Assembly (NCBI RefSeq): GCF_025813715.1
Contig: NZ_CP107532.1
Span: forward strand, 186,001-250,000
Length of the DNA: 64,000 bases
Source of the DNA: Methylobacterium sp. FF17
GTDB lineage: Bacteria; Pseudomonadota; Alphaproteobacteria; Rhizobiales; Beijerinckiaceae
Direction of reading: 5' to 3'
Part shown: one piece after another, positions 52,849-61,511 of the stretch
Position numbering within the stretch: position 1 is the stretch's first letter
Layout of the letters: the number at the start of each line of letters is the position of its first letter
Notes under the pieces: model-generated
Databases searched by the model: none
What the model was told of the DNA's origin: nothing
Seen by the model: only the letters and a program-made list of their open reading frames with translations
Position numbers and translations under genes: made by a program

Positions 52849-53322
52849 ATGCCCTACATCCGCGGCCCGTCATGGCGCCCCCGCAAGATCTTCGGCCACC
52901 AGGTCCAGGCGCTTCAGACGACGAAGAACCTCGACCTAGAATGCGACACCGAGTTCCAGCAGGCGAACCTGACTGACCGGGCCCGCGAGATCATGCTGCA
53001 ACTCAAGCTGACGGCATGGTTCATCCGCCGGCCCAACGAGAAGGCGACCTTCGCGACGCTGGTCTTATTGGACGGCCACCATGAGGCAAGCAATCGCCTC
53101 CTGAAGGAGACGTGCCCGTATCAGGGAACGCCCCTGACGACCGACGAAAAGCCCGAATACCTTTACTACGGGCAATACCACTACTCGTTCGTGGACGGCC
53201 GGGTGCAGACCTACATGAACGGCAACAAGGACTACCTCTGGAAGCAGGTGAGCGATTACCTCGATTGGATGGCGATCCCGGCTGAAGACAGGAAAGCCCT
53301 CGAAGAGATCTCCGCCCTTTAG
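52849..53322 (+). CDS. hypothetical protein
   Basis: A 157-residue soluble protein from ATG 52849. It is rich in aromatic residues in the C-terminal half (PEYLYYGQYHYSFVDGRVQT, then DYLWKQVSDYLDWMAI) with a mixed alpha/beta pattern. Slightly lower G+C than its surroundings. First of three plus-strand genes leading to tRNA-Arg. Function unknown. Confidence 0.55.
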   Translation: MPYIRGPSWRPRKIFGHQVQALQTTKNLDLECDTEFQQANLTDRAREIMLQLKLTAWFIRRPNEKATFATLVLLDGHHEASNRLLKETCPYQGTPLTTDEKPEYLYYGQYHYSFVDGRVQTYMNGNKDYLWKQVSDYLDWMAIPAEDRKALEEISAL

Positions 53323-53364
53323 CGCCGACCCCGCGCAACCATCCAGGACCTTCCGGAGACGACC

Positions 53365-53859
53365 ATGGACGAGATGACCTTCCAGACCAACGGGCTGATG
53401 ATGCAGCTCGCCGAGATCCGCGAGCGCCAGGCGGCCAACGAGGCTGCACGGGCCACCGCTTCCAGCCTGACCGAGGTCGGGAAAGTCGAGGCCGAGGACG
53501 AGCAGATCGCGATGGCGTTGTGGTCGGCCCGCATGTCCTGCCGGGTCATGCCCGATACCCCACCCGAGGAGATCGTGCCCATCCTGGCGGTCCGCGTGGC
53601 TGACGCGGGCGCGCACTTCTTCAAGGACAAGCCCAAGGTCGATGGTCACGCGAAGTGGTGCTCGGAGGTCGAGCGCCATGGCGGTCCGAGCATCGACCCG
53701 GATTGGCTCCGTGCCTACATGACCGATCACCTCGCAGGTCGCGAGCGGGCCATCGATGCCATCGTCCAGCAGGCCATGGTCATCAGGGACGGCCGGGTGA
53801 TCCCCCCGGGCGGCGTCCTGATGGACGTCGACACCGGCAAGCCCATCCGAACGGCATGA
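53365..53859 (+). CDS. hypothetical protein coupled to a VbhA-like antitoxin
   Basis: A 164-residue protein (MDEMTFQTNGLMMQLAEIRE). The first 60 residues are a long helix suited to coiled coil; the C-terminal part has DPDWLRAYMTDHLAGRERAI. Its stop overlaps the start of the VbhA-like antitoxin gene by four bases, the position a toxin would normally take in reverse order, but there is no Fic motif (HxFx[D/E]GNGR) in it, so it is not a Fic toxin. Confidence 0.55.
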   Translation: MDEMTFQTNGLMMQLAEIRERQAANEAARATASSLTEVGKVEAEDEQIAMALWSARMSCRVMPDTPPEEIVPILAVRVADAGAHFFKDKPKVDGHAKWCSEVERHGGPSIDPDWLRAYMTDHLAGRERAIDAIVQQAMVIRDGRVIPPGGVLMDVDTGKPIRTA

Positions 53860-54083
53860 CGACACCGGATGAGCAATCCCGTGCCAGGGACGTTCGCGCC
53901 GCCCTCGCGTCGGCCCGCATCGAAGGGGTGAAGATCACCCCCGACGCGATGGCGATCTTCGATGCGTACGTTGCCGGGACCATCGATGACGTCGAGATGG
54001 CCCGGCACGTCCTGTCGCTATGCGGTCCGACCCCGCAGCCGGACACACTGGTTTCAGGTGAAGTCGTCCTCAGGTCGTCCTAG
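53856..54083 (+). CDS. VbhA-type antitoxin, orphan
   Basis: A 75-residue protein matching the antitoxin VbhA domain: ARDVRAALASARIEGVKITP, then DAYVAGTIDDVEMARHVLSL. The stretch SARIEG fits the anti-Fic inhibitory motif [S/T]xxxE[G/N], whose glutamate blocks the ATP site of Fic AMP-transferases. No Fic gene lies in the window, so it is an orphan, either the remnant of a toxin-antitoxin pair or an inhibitor of a Fic protein encoded elsewhere. Start ATG 53856 overlaps the upstream stop. Confidence 0.7.
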   Translation: MTTPDEQSRARDVRAALASARIEGVKITPDAMAIFDAYVAGTIDDVEMARHVLSLCGPTPQPDTLVSGEVVLRSS

Positions 54084-54128
54084 CTCGACGGAAGTTTCCT
54101 GGGGCGAAACCTAAGTCCTTGATAAAAC

Positions 54129-54205
54129 TGGCGACCCCGGTTGGGCTCGAACCAACGACCTGCCGCTTAGAAGGCGGCTGCTCTATCCAGCTGAGCTACG
54201 GAGTC
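54129..54205 (-). tRNA. tRNA-Arg (anticodon TCT)
   Basis: A complete cloverleaf on the minus strand: acceptor GACTCCG/CGGGGTC, D arm AGCTCAGCTGGATAGAGC, anticodon arm CCGC-CTTCTAA-GCGG with anticodon TCT, T arm GTTGG-TTCGAGC-CCAAC and an encoded CCA. Its 3' end faces the phage-derived block, the usual orientation for integration of phages and islands at tRNA genes. Confidence 0.95.
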
Positions 54206-54311
54206 GGGACGCCGGTCCCCCCTCTAGCACCCCCCTCCGGAGCTGTCATCCGCCCTACGAAACCCACGCGTTCCTCCTGCACGGACCCACAGAGCGGGCC
54301 CTCGCAGGCCC

Positions 54312-54351
54312 GGCAGGCCGGCGACGCCGGCAGGCCGGCGACGCCGGCAGG
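54312..54351 (+). repeat. 17-base tandem repeat
   Basis: GGCAGGCCGGCGACGCC is present twice in tandem (54312-54328, 54329-54345), followed by a partial third copy (GGCAGG). The unit is itself rich in GCCGGC palindromes. It lies between tRNA-Arg and a small SOS-box gene. Confidence 0.7.
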
Positions 54352-54438
54352 GTCGGTTGCCCGGCGCTGAGATTCCTCGACGGGGATACCGGTGTCCCGA
54401 ATCCAGCCCCAGAGTGATGGCACAGGCTTGTGAATTCC

Positions 54439-54666
54439 TCACGGCCGAGGGCGATCGGAAGCGGGCCAAGGACGCGGCCTGGATCTTTGACGCTCCCGCC
54501 CCAGCTTGCGCGCCAAGTCTGCCGGTCGGGCCGCCCGAATGAAGCGGTGGCCGGCATCCTTCGACACGGTGGCGATCTTCTCCATCGCGTCGGCGAGGGC
54601 CCTGCGCAGGGTATCGCGCGCGTCGCCGCCGGACGACTCCATGTAGGCCCGCTCGATCTCGTCCAA
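54439..54666 (-). CDS. small conserved helical protein behind an SOS box
   Basis: About 75 residues from TTG 54666. The sequence LDEIERAYMESSGGDARDTL followed by RRALADAMEKIATVSKDAGH is a pattern I associate with small hypothetical proteins of Methylobacterium and relatives. The start is uncertain: an ATG at 54689 belongs to a different frame, so the gene may also carry a 5' frameshift. A LexA box lies 25 bases upstream of the TTG, so it is probably damage-inducible. Function unknown. Confidence 0.45.
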   Translation of the reverse strand: MDEIERAYMESSGGDARDTLRRALADAMEKIATVSKDAGHRFIRAARPADLARKLGRERQRSRPRPWPASDRPRP

Positions 54667-54691
54667 CGTGTGCTCACTCGATTCTTCATAA

Positions 54692-54706
54692 GAACAAATA
54701 GAGAAC
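54692..54706. promoter_or_regulatory. LexA (SOS) box
   Basis: GAAC-AAATAGA-GAAC on the plus strand is an exact GAAC-N7-GAAC alphaproteobacterial LexA site. It lies just upstream of the small minus-strand gene ending at 54439. Confidence 0.7.
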
Positions 54707-55246
54707 AAAAGAATCGGGGATTTTGATCCTGCAACGGTGCGCAAACAGCGAGGTCCAGTGGCGATCGGTCGCGATCGCGCCGGCCGGAGCGCCGAGTGGA
54801 ATTCGGCAACTCTGGTACACCTCCCCACGGGACGTCGCGGGTGAGTCTAGAACGGGCCGGCTTCCCGCACTGCTCGCTGATATGCCGAACCATCCGTGCC
54901 ATCAGCGAGGCCTCGGATGCCGCGCCGCGCGACCCTCCGCCACCCGGCTTCGAGAGGTCCCTGGCCCCAGCGCTTCCATCGCGTCGGGCACGATACGATT
55001 CGGCACTGCAGCCCGAACCCACGTGGCCTAAGCGCATGGGCACACTGAGACCGAACCGAGTTCGCTCGTCGCGATTCGATTGATCGACGGGCCCAGCCAA
55101 CCGGATCAGGGCTCCTGAACCCGGCAGGCGCGCGGCCCTGCCAGCCTATCGAGGCAACGTCCGCCTCGGCCGATGGGCTGCGAAGGCCCCTCAGGATCGT
55201 GGCGTCGCTCGCCCCGATCACTGCACGATGGAGCGTTGACCCGGTG
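54707..55246. other. intergenic region, no gene seen
   Basis: About 540 bases between the SOS box and the flavodoxin-like pseudogene. Several short open frames exist on both strands but none has protein-like composition or a recognisable motif. Confidence 0.35.
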
Positions 55247-56164
55247 GTGGATCTGAAAGCCGACATCGACGCCCTGTCGCTGGAGCCGCGCCCGCTCTAG
55301 GTCCTCGTCGTCGCGGGCTCGGCCCGGCGGCTCGACGCCTGCCCCGGTCTCGATGGCAAGGCGCGCTTCCTGATGCACCGGATGGTGGGCCGGTTGTCGG
55401 CGGACCTGCAGGTTGACCACGTGGATATCGGCAACGAGCACGGCAAGCCCAAGATCCAGGGCTGCAACGGCTGCGTCGGATCCTCGATGGCCCTCTGCGT
55501 CTGCCCCTGCAACTGCTAGAGGCCGGACAGCGACCACCAGCCCGACCTGATGTGGAACGAGAAGCTCTACCAGCGCTTGGCCCGGGCCGCTGTCCGGGCT
55601 TTCATCGGTCCGGTCTGGTGGTACGGGCCCACGACGAACCTCAAGGCGATGTTCGACCGCCTCGTGTGCATGAGCGGCGGAAACCCGCGCCCGGATCTCA
55701 TCGACAAGAAGAGCACCCTCGAGGCGCAGGCCCTTGAGCGTTCCCCACTCTGGAGGGAACTGACCCGGAACCACCTTGAGGGGCGCACCGCCGCCTTCTT
55801 CTGCTACGGCAACGAGGGCAGCAACGAGGTCGAGTCCGACGGGCGCCCACGCATTCTCGCACACAAGGCCTGCTTCGGTCCCGACGCCGAGCCGTACCGG
55901 GGTGACGAGCGTCTCGCCTATCAGGGTCTGGTCTGGTAGTGCCGCTACAGCGGGATCGAAGTCCCGGACGCGCTCTGGCGCTACGCCAGGACCGGCCTCG
56001 ATCGCGCCGACGCGGACGATCAGGCCGACGACATGGCCGGGGAGAAGGCCGCCATGGCGACGTTCGACGCCTGGGTCGCGCAGGTCGTGCGCCCCGTGCG
56101 CGAGAAGGGGCCGGTCGGCGGGACGGAAGAGGCCGAGCGCGCGGCCCGGTCGACGACCGACTGA
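55247..56164 (+). pseudogene. flavodoxin/NADPH-dependent FMN reductase-like gene with three in-frame TAG codons
   Basis: A single frame of 305 codons from GTG 55247 to TGA 56162-56164, broken only by TAG at 55298-55300, 55517-55519 and 55937-55939. Translation shows the flavodoxin-like opening VLVVAGSARRLD, a Cys-rich insert (QGCNGCVGSSMALCVCPCNC), then FIGPVWWYGPTTNLKAMFDR, which is the FMN-binding WP-x-Y-type loop of NADPH:FMN reductases, and a C-terminal part (YSGIEVPDALWRYARTGLDR). From the context the stops replace, in turn, an unknown residue, an aromatic or other residue after CNC, and probably Gln before CRYSG. No frameshift is present. Confidence 0.8.
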
Positions 56165-56231
56165 CCCGCGCGGGCCGGCAGCGTCAGGACTGCGCCGGCT
56201 CTGCCCCGCGCAGTCCCTCCGCAGGGAGTTG

Positions 56232-59200
56232 CTAGGCGGCCTCCGCGATCCGGTCCTGGTGCACGATCGACGTGGCATCGCCATGTTGCTTGAGCGGCCG
56301 GTTCCCGCCGAGCCGGCGCAGCAGGACGTAGAACACCGGCGTCAGGAACAGCCCGAACGCGGTGACGCCGATCATGCCGGAGAACACGGCCACGCCCATG
56401 GCGCTTCGCATCTCCGAGCCGGCGCCGGTGGCCGTTACCAGGGGCAGGACGCCCATGATGAAGGCCATCGAGGTCATCAGGATCGGGCGCAGCCGCAGGC
56501 GGCTCGCCTCGATGGCGGCCTGGATCGGGGTCCGGCCGGCGAATTCCAGTTCCCGGGCGAATTCCACGATCAGGATCGCGTTCTTGGCCGAGAGGCCGAC
56601 GAGCACGATCAGGCCGATCTGCGTGAAAACGTTGTTGTCGCCCGCCGAGAGCCAGACGCCGAACATCGCCGCGAGCAGGCCCATCGGCACGATCAGCAGG
56701 ATCGCGAGCGGCAGCGCGAGGCTCTCGTACTGGGCCGCGAGCACGAGGAAGACGAGGAGCAGGGCGAGCGGGAACACCCACATCCCGGAATTGCCCGCGA
56801 TGAACTCCTGGTAGGTCAGGTCCGTCCATTCGAAGGCGAAGCCGCGCGGCAGGGTCTCGGCCGCGATGCGGGCGGCCGCCGCCTGGGCCTGGCCCGACGA
56901 GTAGCCAGGGGCCGCGCCCGCGTTGATGTCGGCGGAGAGGAAGCCGTTGTAGCGCATGGCGCGCTCCGGCCCGGCCGTCTGCCGGACGCGGAGCAGGGCC
57001 GCGAGCGGCACCATCTCGCCCGAACCCGCCCGCACCTTCAGCGCCCCGATATCGTCCGAGCGGGCGCGGAAGGGTGCGTCGGCCTGGACCCGGACCGAGT
57101 AGGTGCGGCCGAACCGGTTGAAGTCGTTGACGTAGAGCGAGCCGAGATAGATCTGCAGCGTGTCGAAGACGTCCGTGACCGGGATCCGGAGTTGGCGCGC
57201 CTTCGTCCGGTCGATGTCGGCGAAGAGCTGCGGCACGTTCATCTGGAAGCTGGAGAACAGGCCGGCGAGTTCGGGCGCCTGGGCGGCCTTGGCCATGAAC
57301 GCCTTGGTCGCCTCGTTCAGCGCCTCGTAGCCGAGGCCGGCCCGGTCCTCGATCTGCATCTTGAAGCCGCCGATGGTGCCGAGGCCGTTGACGGGCGGGG
57401 GCGGGAACATCGCGATGAACGCCTCGGGGATCGCCGCGAACTTCTTGTTCAGCGACTGCGCGATGGCGCCGCCGTTCAGGGACGGCGACTTGCGCTCCTC
57501 GAAGGGCTTCAGGGTCGAGAACACGATTCCCGAGTTCGAGCTGTTGGTGAAGCCGTTGATCGACAGGCCCGGGAAGGCGACGGCGCTCTCGACGCCGGGC
57601 TCCTTCAGGGCGATTTCGCTCATGCGGCGGATCACGTCCTCGGTCCGGTCGAGGGTGGCGCCGTCCGGCAACTGCGCGAAGCCGACGAGGTACTGCTTGT
57701 CCTGGCCCGGCACGAAGCCGCCGGGAATCTGGCGAAACAGCACCACGGTCAGGCCCACGAGCACGAGGTAGAGCACCATCATCGCGCCCTTCCGGGAGAC
57801 GACGGCTCCGACGCCGCGCCCATAGCCGTCCGAGGCCCGCCCGAAGGCCCGGTTGAAGCGCCGGAAGAACCAGCCGAGCAGCCCGTCGAGGATTCGGGTC
57901 AGGCGGTCCTTGGGGGCGTGGTGGTCCTTGAGCAGGAGGGCCGAGAGGGCCGGCGAGAGGGTCAGTGAATTCACGGCCGAGATGACGGTCGAGATCGCGA
58001 TGGTGAGGGCGAACTGCTTGTAGAACTGGCCCGTCAGCCCGCTGATGAAGGCGAGCGGCACGAACACCGCCACGAGCACCAGGGCGATGGCGATGATCGG
58101 CCCCGAGACCTCGCGCATGGCCTGGTAGCTGGCGTCTCGCGGCGATAATCCGCTCTCGATGTTCCGCTCGACGTTCTCCACCACCACGATGGCGTCGTCG
58201 ACCACGATGCCGATGGCCAGCACGAGGCCGAACAGGCTCAGCGCGTTGATGGAGAAGCCGAAGGCATGCATCACCGCGAAGGTGCCGACGATGGAGACCG
58301 GCACGGCGAGAAGCGGGATGATCGAGGCGCGCCAGGTCTGCAGGAACAGGATCACCACGAGGACGACGAGGGCGATGGCCTCCAATAGGGTATGGATGAC
58401 GGCCTCGATGGAGGCGCGTACGAACTGGGTCGGATCGTAGACGATCTCGTAGTCCACCCCCTCGGGCATGTTGCGCTTGATCTCCGCCATGGTCCGGCGG
58501 ACCTCGTCGGAAATCTGGATCGCGTTGGACCCGGGCGACTGCGAGATCGGCAGGGCGACGGCGGACTTGTTGTCGAGGAGCGAGCGCAGGGCGTAGTCGG
58601 AGGCGCCGAGTTCGATCCGGGCCACGTCGCGCAGGCGGGTGATCTCGCCGCCCTCGCCGGTCTTGACGACGATGTCGCCGAACTGCTCCTCGTCGGTCAG
58701 GCGCCCCTCGGCATTGAGCGAGAGCTGGAGGTCGAGGCCCGGGATCGCCGGCGAGGCGCCGATGACGCCGGCCGCCGCCTCGACGTTCTGGGCCTGGATC
58801 TCGCGCACGACATCGCCGGCCGAGAGCCCGTGCTCGGCGACCTTCTGCGGGTCGAGCCAGATCCGCATCGCGTAGTCGCCGGAGCCGAAGAGCTGGACCT
58901 GGCCGACGCCATCGAGGCGGGCGAGCCGGTCCTTGATGTTCAGCACCGCGTAGTTGCGCAGGTAGGTCATGTCGTAGCGCCCGTTGGGCGAGACGAGGTG
59001 CACCACCATGGTCAGGTCCGGCGAGGATTTCACCGTGACGATGCCGAGCTGGCGCACGATGGCCGGTAGGCGCGGCTCGGCCTGCGAGACGCGGTTCTGC
59101 ACGAGCTGCTGGGCCTTGTCGGGGTCGGTGCCGAGGCGGAACGTGACGGTGAGCGTCATGATGCCGTCGGTCGTGGCCTGGCTCGACATGTAGAGCATGC

Positions 59201-59426
59201 CCTCGACGCCGTTGATCTGCTCCTCGATCGGCGTCGCCACCGTCTCCACGATGACCTTCGGGTTGGCACCCGGGAAGGTCGCCCGCACGACGACCGAGGG
59301 CGGCACCACGTCCGGGTACTCGGAGATCGGCATCGCGAAGAGCGAGATCAGGCCCAGGATGAAGATGAGCACCGAGAGCACGCCGGCGAAGATCGGCCGG
59401 TCGATGAAGAACTTCGAGAGGTTCAT
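56232..59426 (-). CDS. RND (HAE1) multidrug efflux permease
   Basis: Inner-membrane proton-driven pump of 1064 residues, AcrB/MexF type. The start is MNLSKFFIDRPIFAGVLSVL, the standard RND opening; TM4 carries the proton-relay pair in IGIVVDDAIVVVENVERNIE; the porter domain has GVGQVQLFGSGDYAMRIWLD and FKMQIEDRAGLG; the last helices end FLTPVFYVLLRRL. It works with the adaptor encoded just upstream and an outer-membrane channel that is not in the window (no TolC-like gene is adjacent). The start at 59426 has GGAGGG upstream. Regulated by the divergent TetR protein, by position. Confidence 0.93.
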   Translation of the reverse strand: MNLSKFFIDRPIFAGVLSVLIFILGLISLFAMPISEYPDVVPPSVVVRATFPGANPKVIVETVATPIEEQINGVEGMLYMSSQATTDGIMTLTVTFRLGTDPDKAQQLVQNRVSQAEPRLPAIVRQLGIVTVKSSPDLTMVVHLVSPNGRYDMTYLRNYAVLNIKDRLARLDGVGQVQLFGSGDYAMRIWLDPQKVAEHGLSAGDVVREIQAQNVEAAAGVIGASPAIPGLDLQLSLNAEGRLTDEEQFGDIVVKTGEGGEITRLRDVARIELGASDYALRSLLDNKSAVALPISQSPGSNAIQISDEVRRTMAEIKRNMPEGVDYEIVYDPTQFVRASIEAVIHTLLEAIALVVLVVILFLQTWRASIIPLLAVPVSIVGTFAVMHAFGFSINALSLFGLVLAIGIVVDDAIVVVENVERNIESGLSPRDASYQAMREVSGPIIAIALVLVAVFVPLAFISGLTGQFYKQFALTIAISTVISAVNSLTLSPALSALLLKDHHAPKDRLTRILDGLLGWFFRRFNRAFGRASDGYGRGVGAVVSRKGAMMVLYLVLVGLTVVLFRQIPGGFVPGQDKQYLVGFAQLPDGATLDRTEDVIRRMSEIALKEPGVESAVAFPGLSINGFTNSSNSGIVFSTLKPFEERKSPSLNGGAIAQSLNKKFAAIPEAFIAMFPPPPVNGLGTIGGFKMQIEDRAGLGYEALNEATKAFMAKAAQAPELAGLFSSFQMNVPQLFADIDRTKARQLRIPVTDVFDTLQIYLGSLYVNDFNRFGRTYSVRVQADAPFRARSDDIGALKVRAGSGEMVPLAALLRVRQTAGPERAMRYNGFLSADINAGAAPGYSSGQAQAAAARIAAETLPRGFAFEWTDLTYQEFIAGNSGMWVFPLALLLVFLVLAAQYESLALPLAILLIVPMGLLAAMFGVWLSAGDNNVFTQIGLIVLVGLSAKNAILIVEFARELEFAGRTPIQAAIEASRLRLRPILMTSMAFIMGVLPLVTATGAGSEMRSAMGVAVFSGMIGVTAFGLFLTPVFYVLLRRLGGNRPLKQHGDATSIVHQDRIAEAA

Positions 59427-59521
59427 GCCGCCCTCCTGGGCGCACGGGGAGAGAGGGCGGTCGCGAGGCGGCCGCCGGGAACGCAGAGGCAATCGGGGAT
59501 GGGAGCGGCGTTCGCCGCCCG

Positions 59522-60811
59522 TCAGTTCTGCGCGAGCCGGCGCGGCACGGGCGCGGGATCCTGTGGCCGGACGCCCATGGCGACCGGTTCGGGCCGCAGG
59601 AGCATGCCGGGCCGGAGGCGCTGCAGGCCGTTGACGACGATGCGCTCGCCGCCGGACAGACCCGACGTCACGACGCGAAGTCCGTCCACGGCCCGCCCCA
59701 GGGTGATGGCACGGAACTCGGCCCGATCATCCGCGCCCACCACGAGGACGAACTTCTTGTCCTGGTCGGTGCCGACCGCCCGCTCGTCCACGAGCAGCAG
59801 CGCGTCGGGCGTCGCCTGGCCGAGGCGCATGCGGGCGAACTGGCCGGGGATGAGGTGCCCGTCGCCGTTGGCGAAGCTCGCGCGGACCCGGATGGTGCCG
59901 CTGCGCGCATCGACCTTGTTGTCGATGAACTGGAGGTGCCCGCGCGCCCGGACGCCGTCGTTGGTGAGCATCTCGACCGGGATGCGGTCGAGCCGGCCGC
60001 GCTTGCCCGAAGCTTCCTTGCCCGAAGCTTCCTTGCTCGAAGGTTCGGCGAGGGAGGCCAGGGCCCTGAGGACGACGGTCTCGTCCGCGTCGAAGCTGGC
60101 GTAGACGGGATCGACCGAGACCAGCGTGGTCAGCACGGCGGCGCCTGCGCCGGTGGCGACGAGGTTGCCCGGCGTGATCTCACGGCGTCCCACACGTCCG
60201 CCGACCGCTGCCCGGACCTGCGTGTAGCCGAGGTTCAGCCGCGCCGCCTCCAGCGTCGCCTTCGCCGCGTCGACGTTGGCCTTCGCCTCCTTGAATGCGT
60301 TGGCGCGGACGTCGAGGTCGCGGGCCGTGACGATGCGCTGGTCCGACAGGCGCTGCCCGCGCTCGAGGTCGCTCGCGGTCAGGGCGAGGCGTGCCTCGGC
60401 GCCCGCGACCTGTGCCTCCAGGCGCTGGACCTCGGCCGCGTAGGGCGCCGGATCGATGGTCACCAGGAGGTCGCCCGGCTTGACGAGTTCGCCCTCGGTG
60501 AAGTGCGTGGCCTGGATGGCGCCGCCGACGCGGGCCCGCACGTCGACCCGGTCGACGGCCTCCAGGCGGCCGGAGAATTCGTCCCAGAGAACCACCGCGC
60601 GGGACGCGACGGTGGCGACCGGAACCGGCATCGCCTGCTCGGCCGGCGGGGTCGCGGCGATCGCCGCGGTGCCCCGCGTCACCCAGGATGGGAGGATCTG
60701 GACGGATGCGCCCGCCAGCGAAACGAGGGCGACGCCGGCCGCGAGGCTGCGCCGGAGACCGGAACGAGTAAAGAGAGAGTGAGGCGCAGGGTTCACGACC
60801 GGCTCCAACAT
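59522..60811 (-). CDS. RND efflux periplasmic adaptor (membrane fusion protein)
   Basis: A 429-residue adaptor that links the pump to the outer-membrane channel. N-terminal membrane leader (LRRSLAAGVALVSLAGASVQ); lipoyl domain (VRARVGGAIQATHFTEGELV and later LGYTQVRAAVGGRVGRREI), alpha-hairpin in between, beta-barrel (FADE-type SFDADETVVLRAL) and membrane-proximal domain (GERIVVNGLQRLRPGM). A short repeated linker (KEASGKEASGK) from a 15-base DNA repeat interrupts the beta-barrel region. First gene of the efflux operon. Confidence 0.92.
   Translation of the reverse strand: MLEPVVNPAPHSLFTRSGLRRSLAAGVALVSLAGASVQILPSWVTRGTAAIAATPPAEQAMPVPVATVASRAVVLWDEFSGRLEAVDRVDVRARVGGAIQATHFTEGELVKPGDLLVTIDPAPYAAEVQRLEAQVAGAEARLALTASDLERGQRLSDQRIVTARDLDVRANAFKEAKANVDAAKATLEAARLNLGYTQVRAAVGGRVGRREITPGNLVATGAGAAVLTTLVSVDPVYASFDADETVVLRALASLAEPSSKEASGKEASGKRGRLDRIPVEMLTNDGVRARGHLQFIDNKVDARSGTIRVRASFANGDGHLIPGQFARMRLGQATPDALLLVDERAVGTDQDKKFVLVVGADDRAEFRAITLGRAVDGLRVVTSGLSGGERIVVNGLQRLRPGMLLRPEPVAMGVRPQDPAPVPRRLAQN
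60002..60046 (+). repeat. 15-base in-frame tandem repeat inside the adaptor gene
   Basis: CTTGCCCGAAGCTTC occurs at 60002-60016 and 60017-60031, and a diverged third copy at 60032-60046. It encodes the repeated residues EASGK on the minus strand. Length variation here would be in frame. Confidence 0.75.
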
Positions 60812-60812
60812 C

Positions 60813-60828
60813 TGTAGAGTTCGCTACA
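60813..60828. promoter_or_regulatory. palindromic operator candidate for the TetR regulator
   Basis: TGTAG-AGTTCG-CTACA is a perfect 5+5 palindrome with a partly symmetric centre, in the 88-base gap between the divergent efflux operon and its TetR gene. It is the expected size and place for a TetR-family operator. Confidence 0.5.
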
Positions 60829-60899
60829 CATGTCGGCGTGGACGTCGGCCGTCAAGAGACTTATCTACCACTCGATATAAAAGTTGGAGCGTACAGACA

Positions 60900-61499
60900 A
60901 TGGCGATGGGGCGGCCCCGGTCCTTCGATAGGGACAAAGCCCTCGATGAGGCGATGGAGGTGTTCTGGCGCCACGGCTACGACGGCGCGAGCCTCGCCAT
61001 GCTGACGAAGGCGATGGGCATCAAGGCGCCGAGCCTCTACGCGGCCTTCGGCAGCAAGGAGGGCCTGCTCAAGGCCGCCCTCGACCGCTACGCCCTCAGG
61101 CGATCCGACCACATGCGCTACGTGCTCGCCGGCGCGACGGCGCGCGACGTGGCGGAACGGTTCCTCAGCAGCATCGCCGAGAGCCATACGGATCCCACCA
61201 ATCCGCCGGGGTGCCTCCTGGTCCAGGGTGGCCTCGCCTGCGGAGCCGGTTCGGAGAACATTCCCTTCGAACTGGCGTCCCGCCGGGCGCAGACGGAGAC
61301 GGAACTCCTCGGGCGCTTCGTCCAGGCGAAGGCGGAGGGCGACCTCCCGGAGGAGGCGGACCCGGTGGCCCTGGCGCGATTCCTGTCCACGGTCGCCTCC
61401 GGCATGGGCGTCATCGCGTCCTCCGGCGCGAACCGCGACGCCCTGCGCGAGGTGGCGCGCGTCTCGCTCGGCGCCTTTTCCGGAAGCGGGAACGCCTGA
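60900..61499 (+). CDS. TetR-family repressor of the adjacent efflux pump
   Basis: A 199-residue regulator. Residues 8-55 are the TetR helix-turn-helix (FDRDKALDEAMEVFWRHGYD, GASLAMLTKAMGIKAPSLYA, AFGSKEGLLKAALDRY). The C-terminal ligand domain contains GCLLVQGGLACGAGSENIPF, typical of the TetR_C subgroup linked to efflux pumps and to AcrR-like sensing of toxic compounds. Divergent from the pump operon, with a palindrome in the shared promoter, so it very likely represses the pump and itself. Confidence 0.92.
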   Translation: MAMGRPRSFDRDKALDEAMEVFWRHGYDGASLAMLTKAMGIKAPSLYAAFGSKEGLLKAALDRYALRRSDHMRYVLAGATARDVAERFLSSIAESHTDPTNPPGCLLVQGGLACGAGSENIPFELASRRAQTETELLGRFVQAKAEGDLPEEADPVALARFLSTVASGMGVIASSGANRDALREVARVSLGAFSGSGNA

Positions 61500-61511
61500 G
61501 CGATACGAGGA

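Noticed and set aside
53365..53859. Fic toxin partner of VbhA
   Set aside because: No HxFx[D/E]GNGR motif or Fic fold signature in the 164-residue protein.
54312..54351. attachment-site duplication next to tRNA-Arg
   Set aside because: The tandem unit is unrelated to the tRNA 3' end, so it is not an att repeat.
54255..55100. 281-codon minus-strand frame starting ATG 54689 or upstream
   Set aside because: After the first few residues it reads as a shadow of the small protein ending at 54439 and then low-complexity Pro/Arg sequence.
55247..56164. TAG recoding (read as an amino acid) across the window
   Set aside because: Several intact genes here end with TAG, for example the AAA gene at 29580 and the MocR gene at 27947, so amber is a normal stop. 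A local pseudogene is simpler.
56020..59445. 1141-codon open frame overlapping the RND pump in another frame
   Set aside because: Pro/Arg/Ala-rich shadow with no motif; the RND permease occupies the region.
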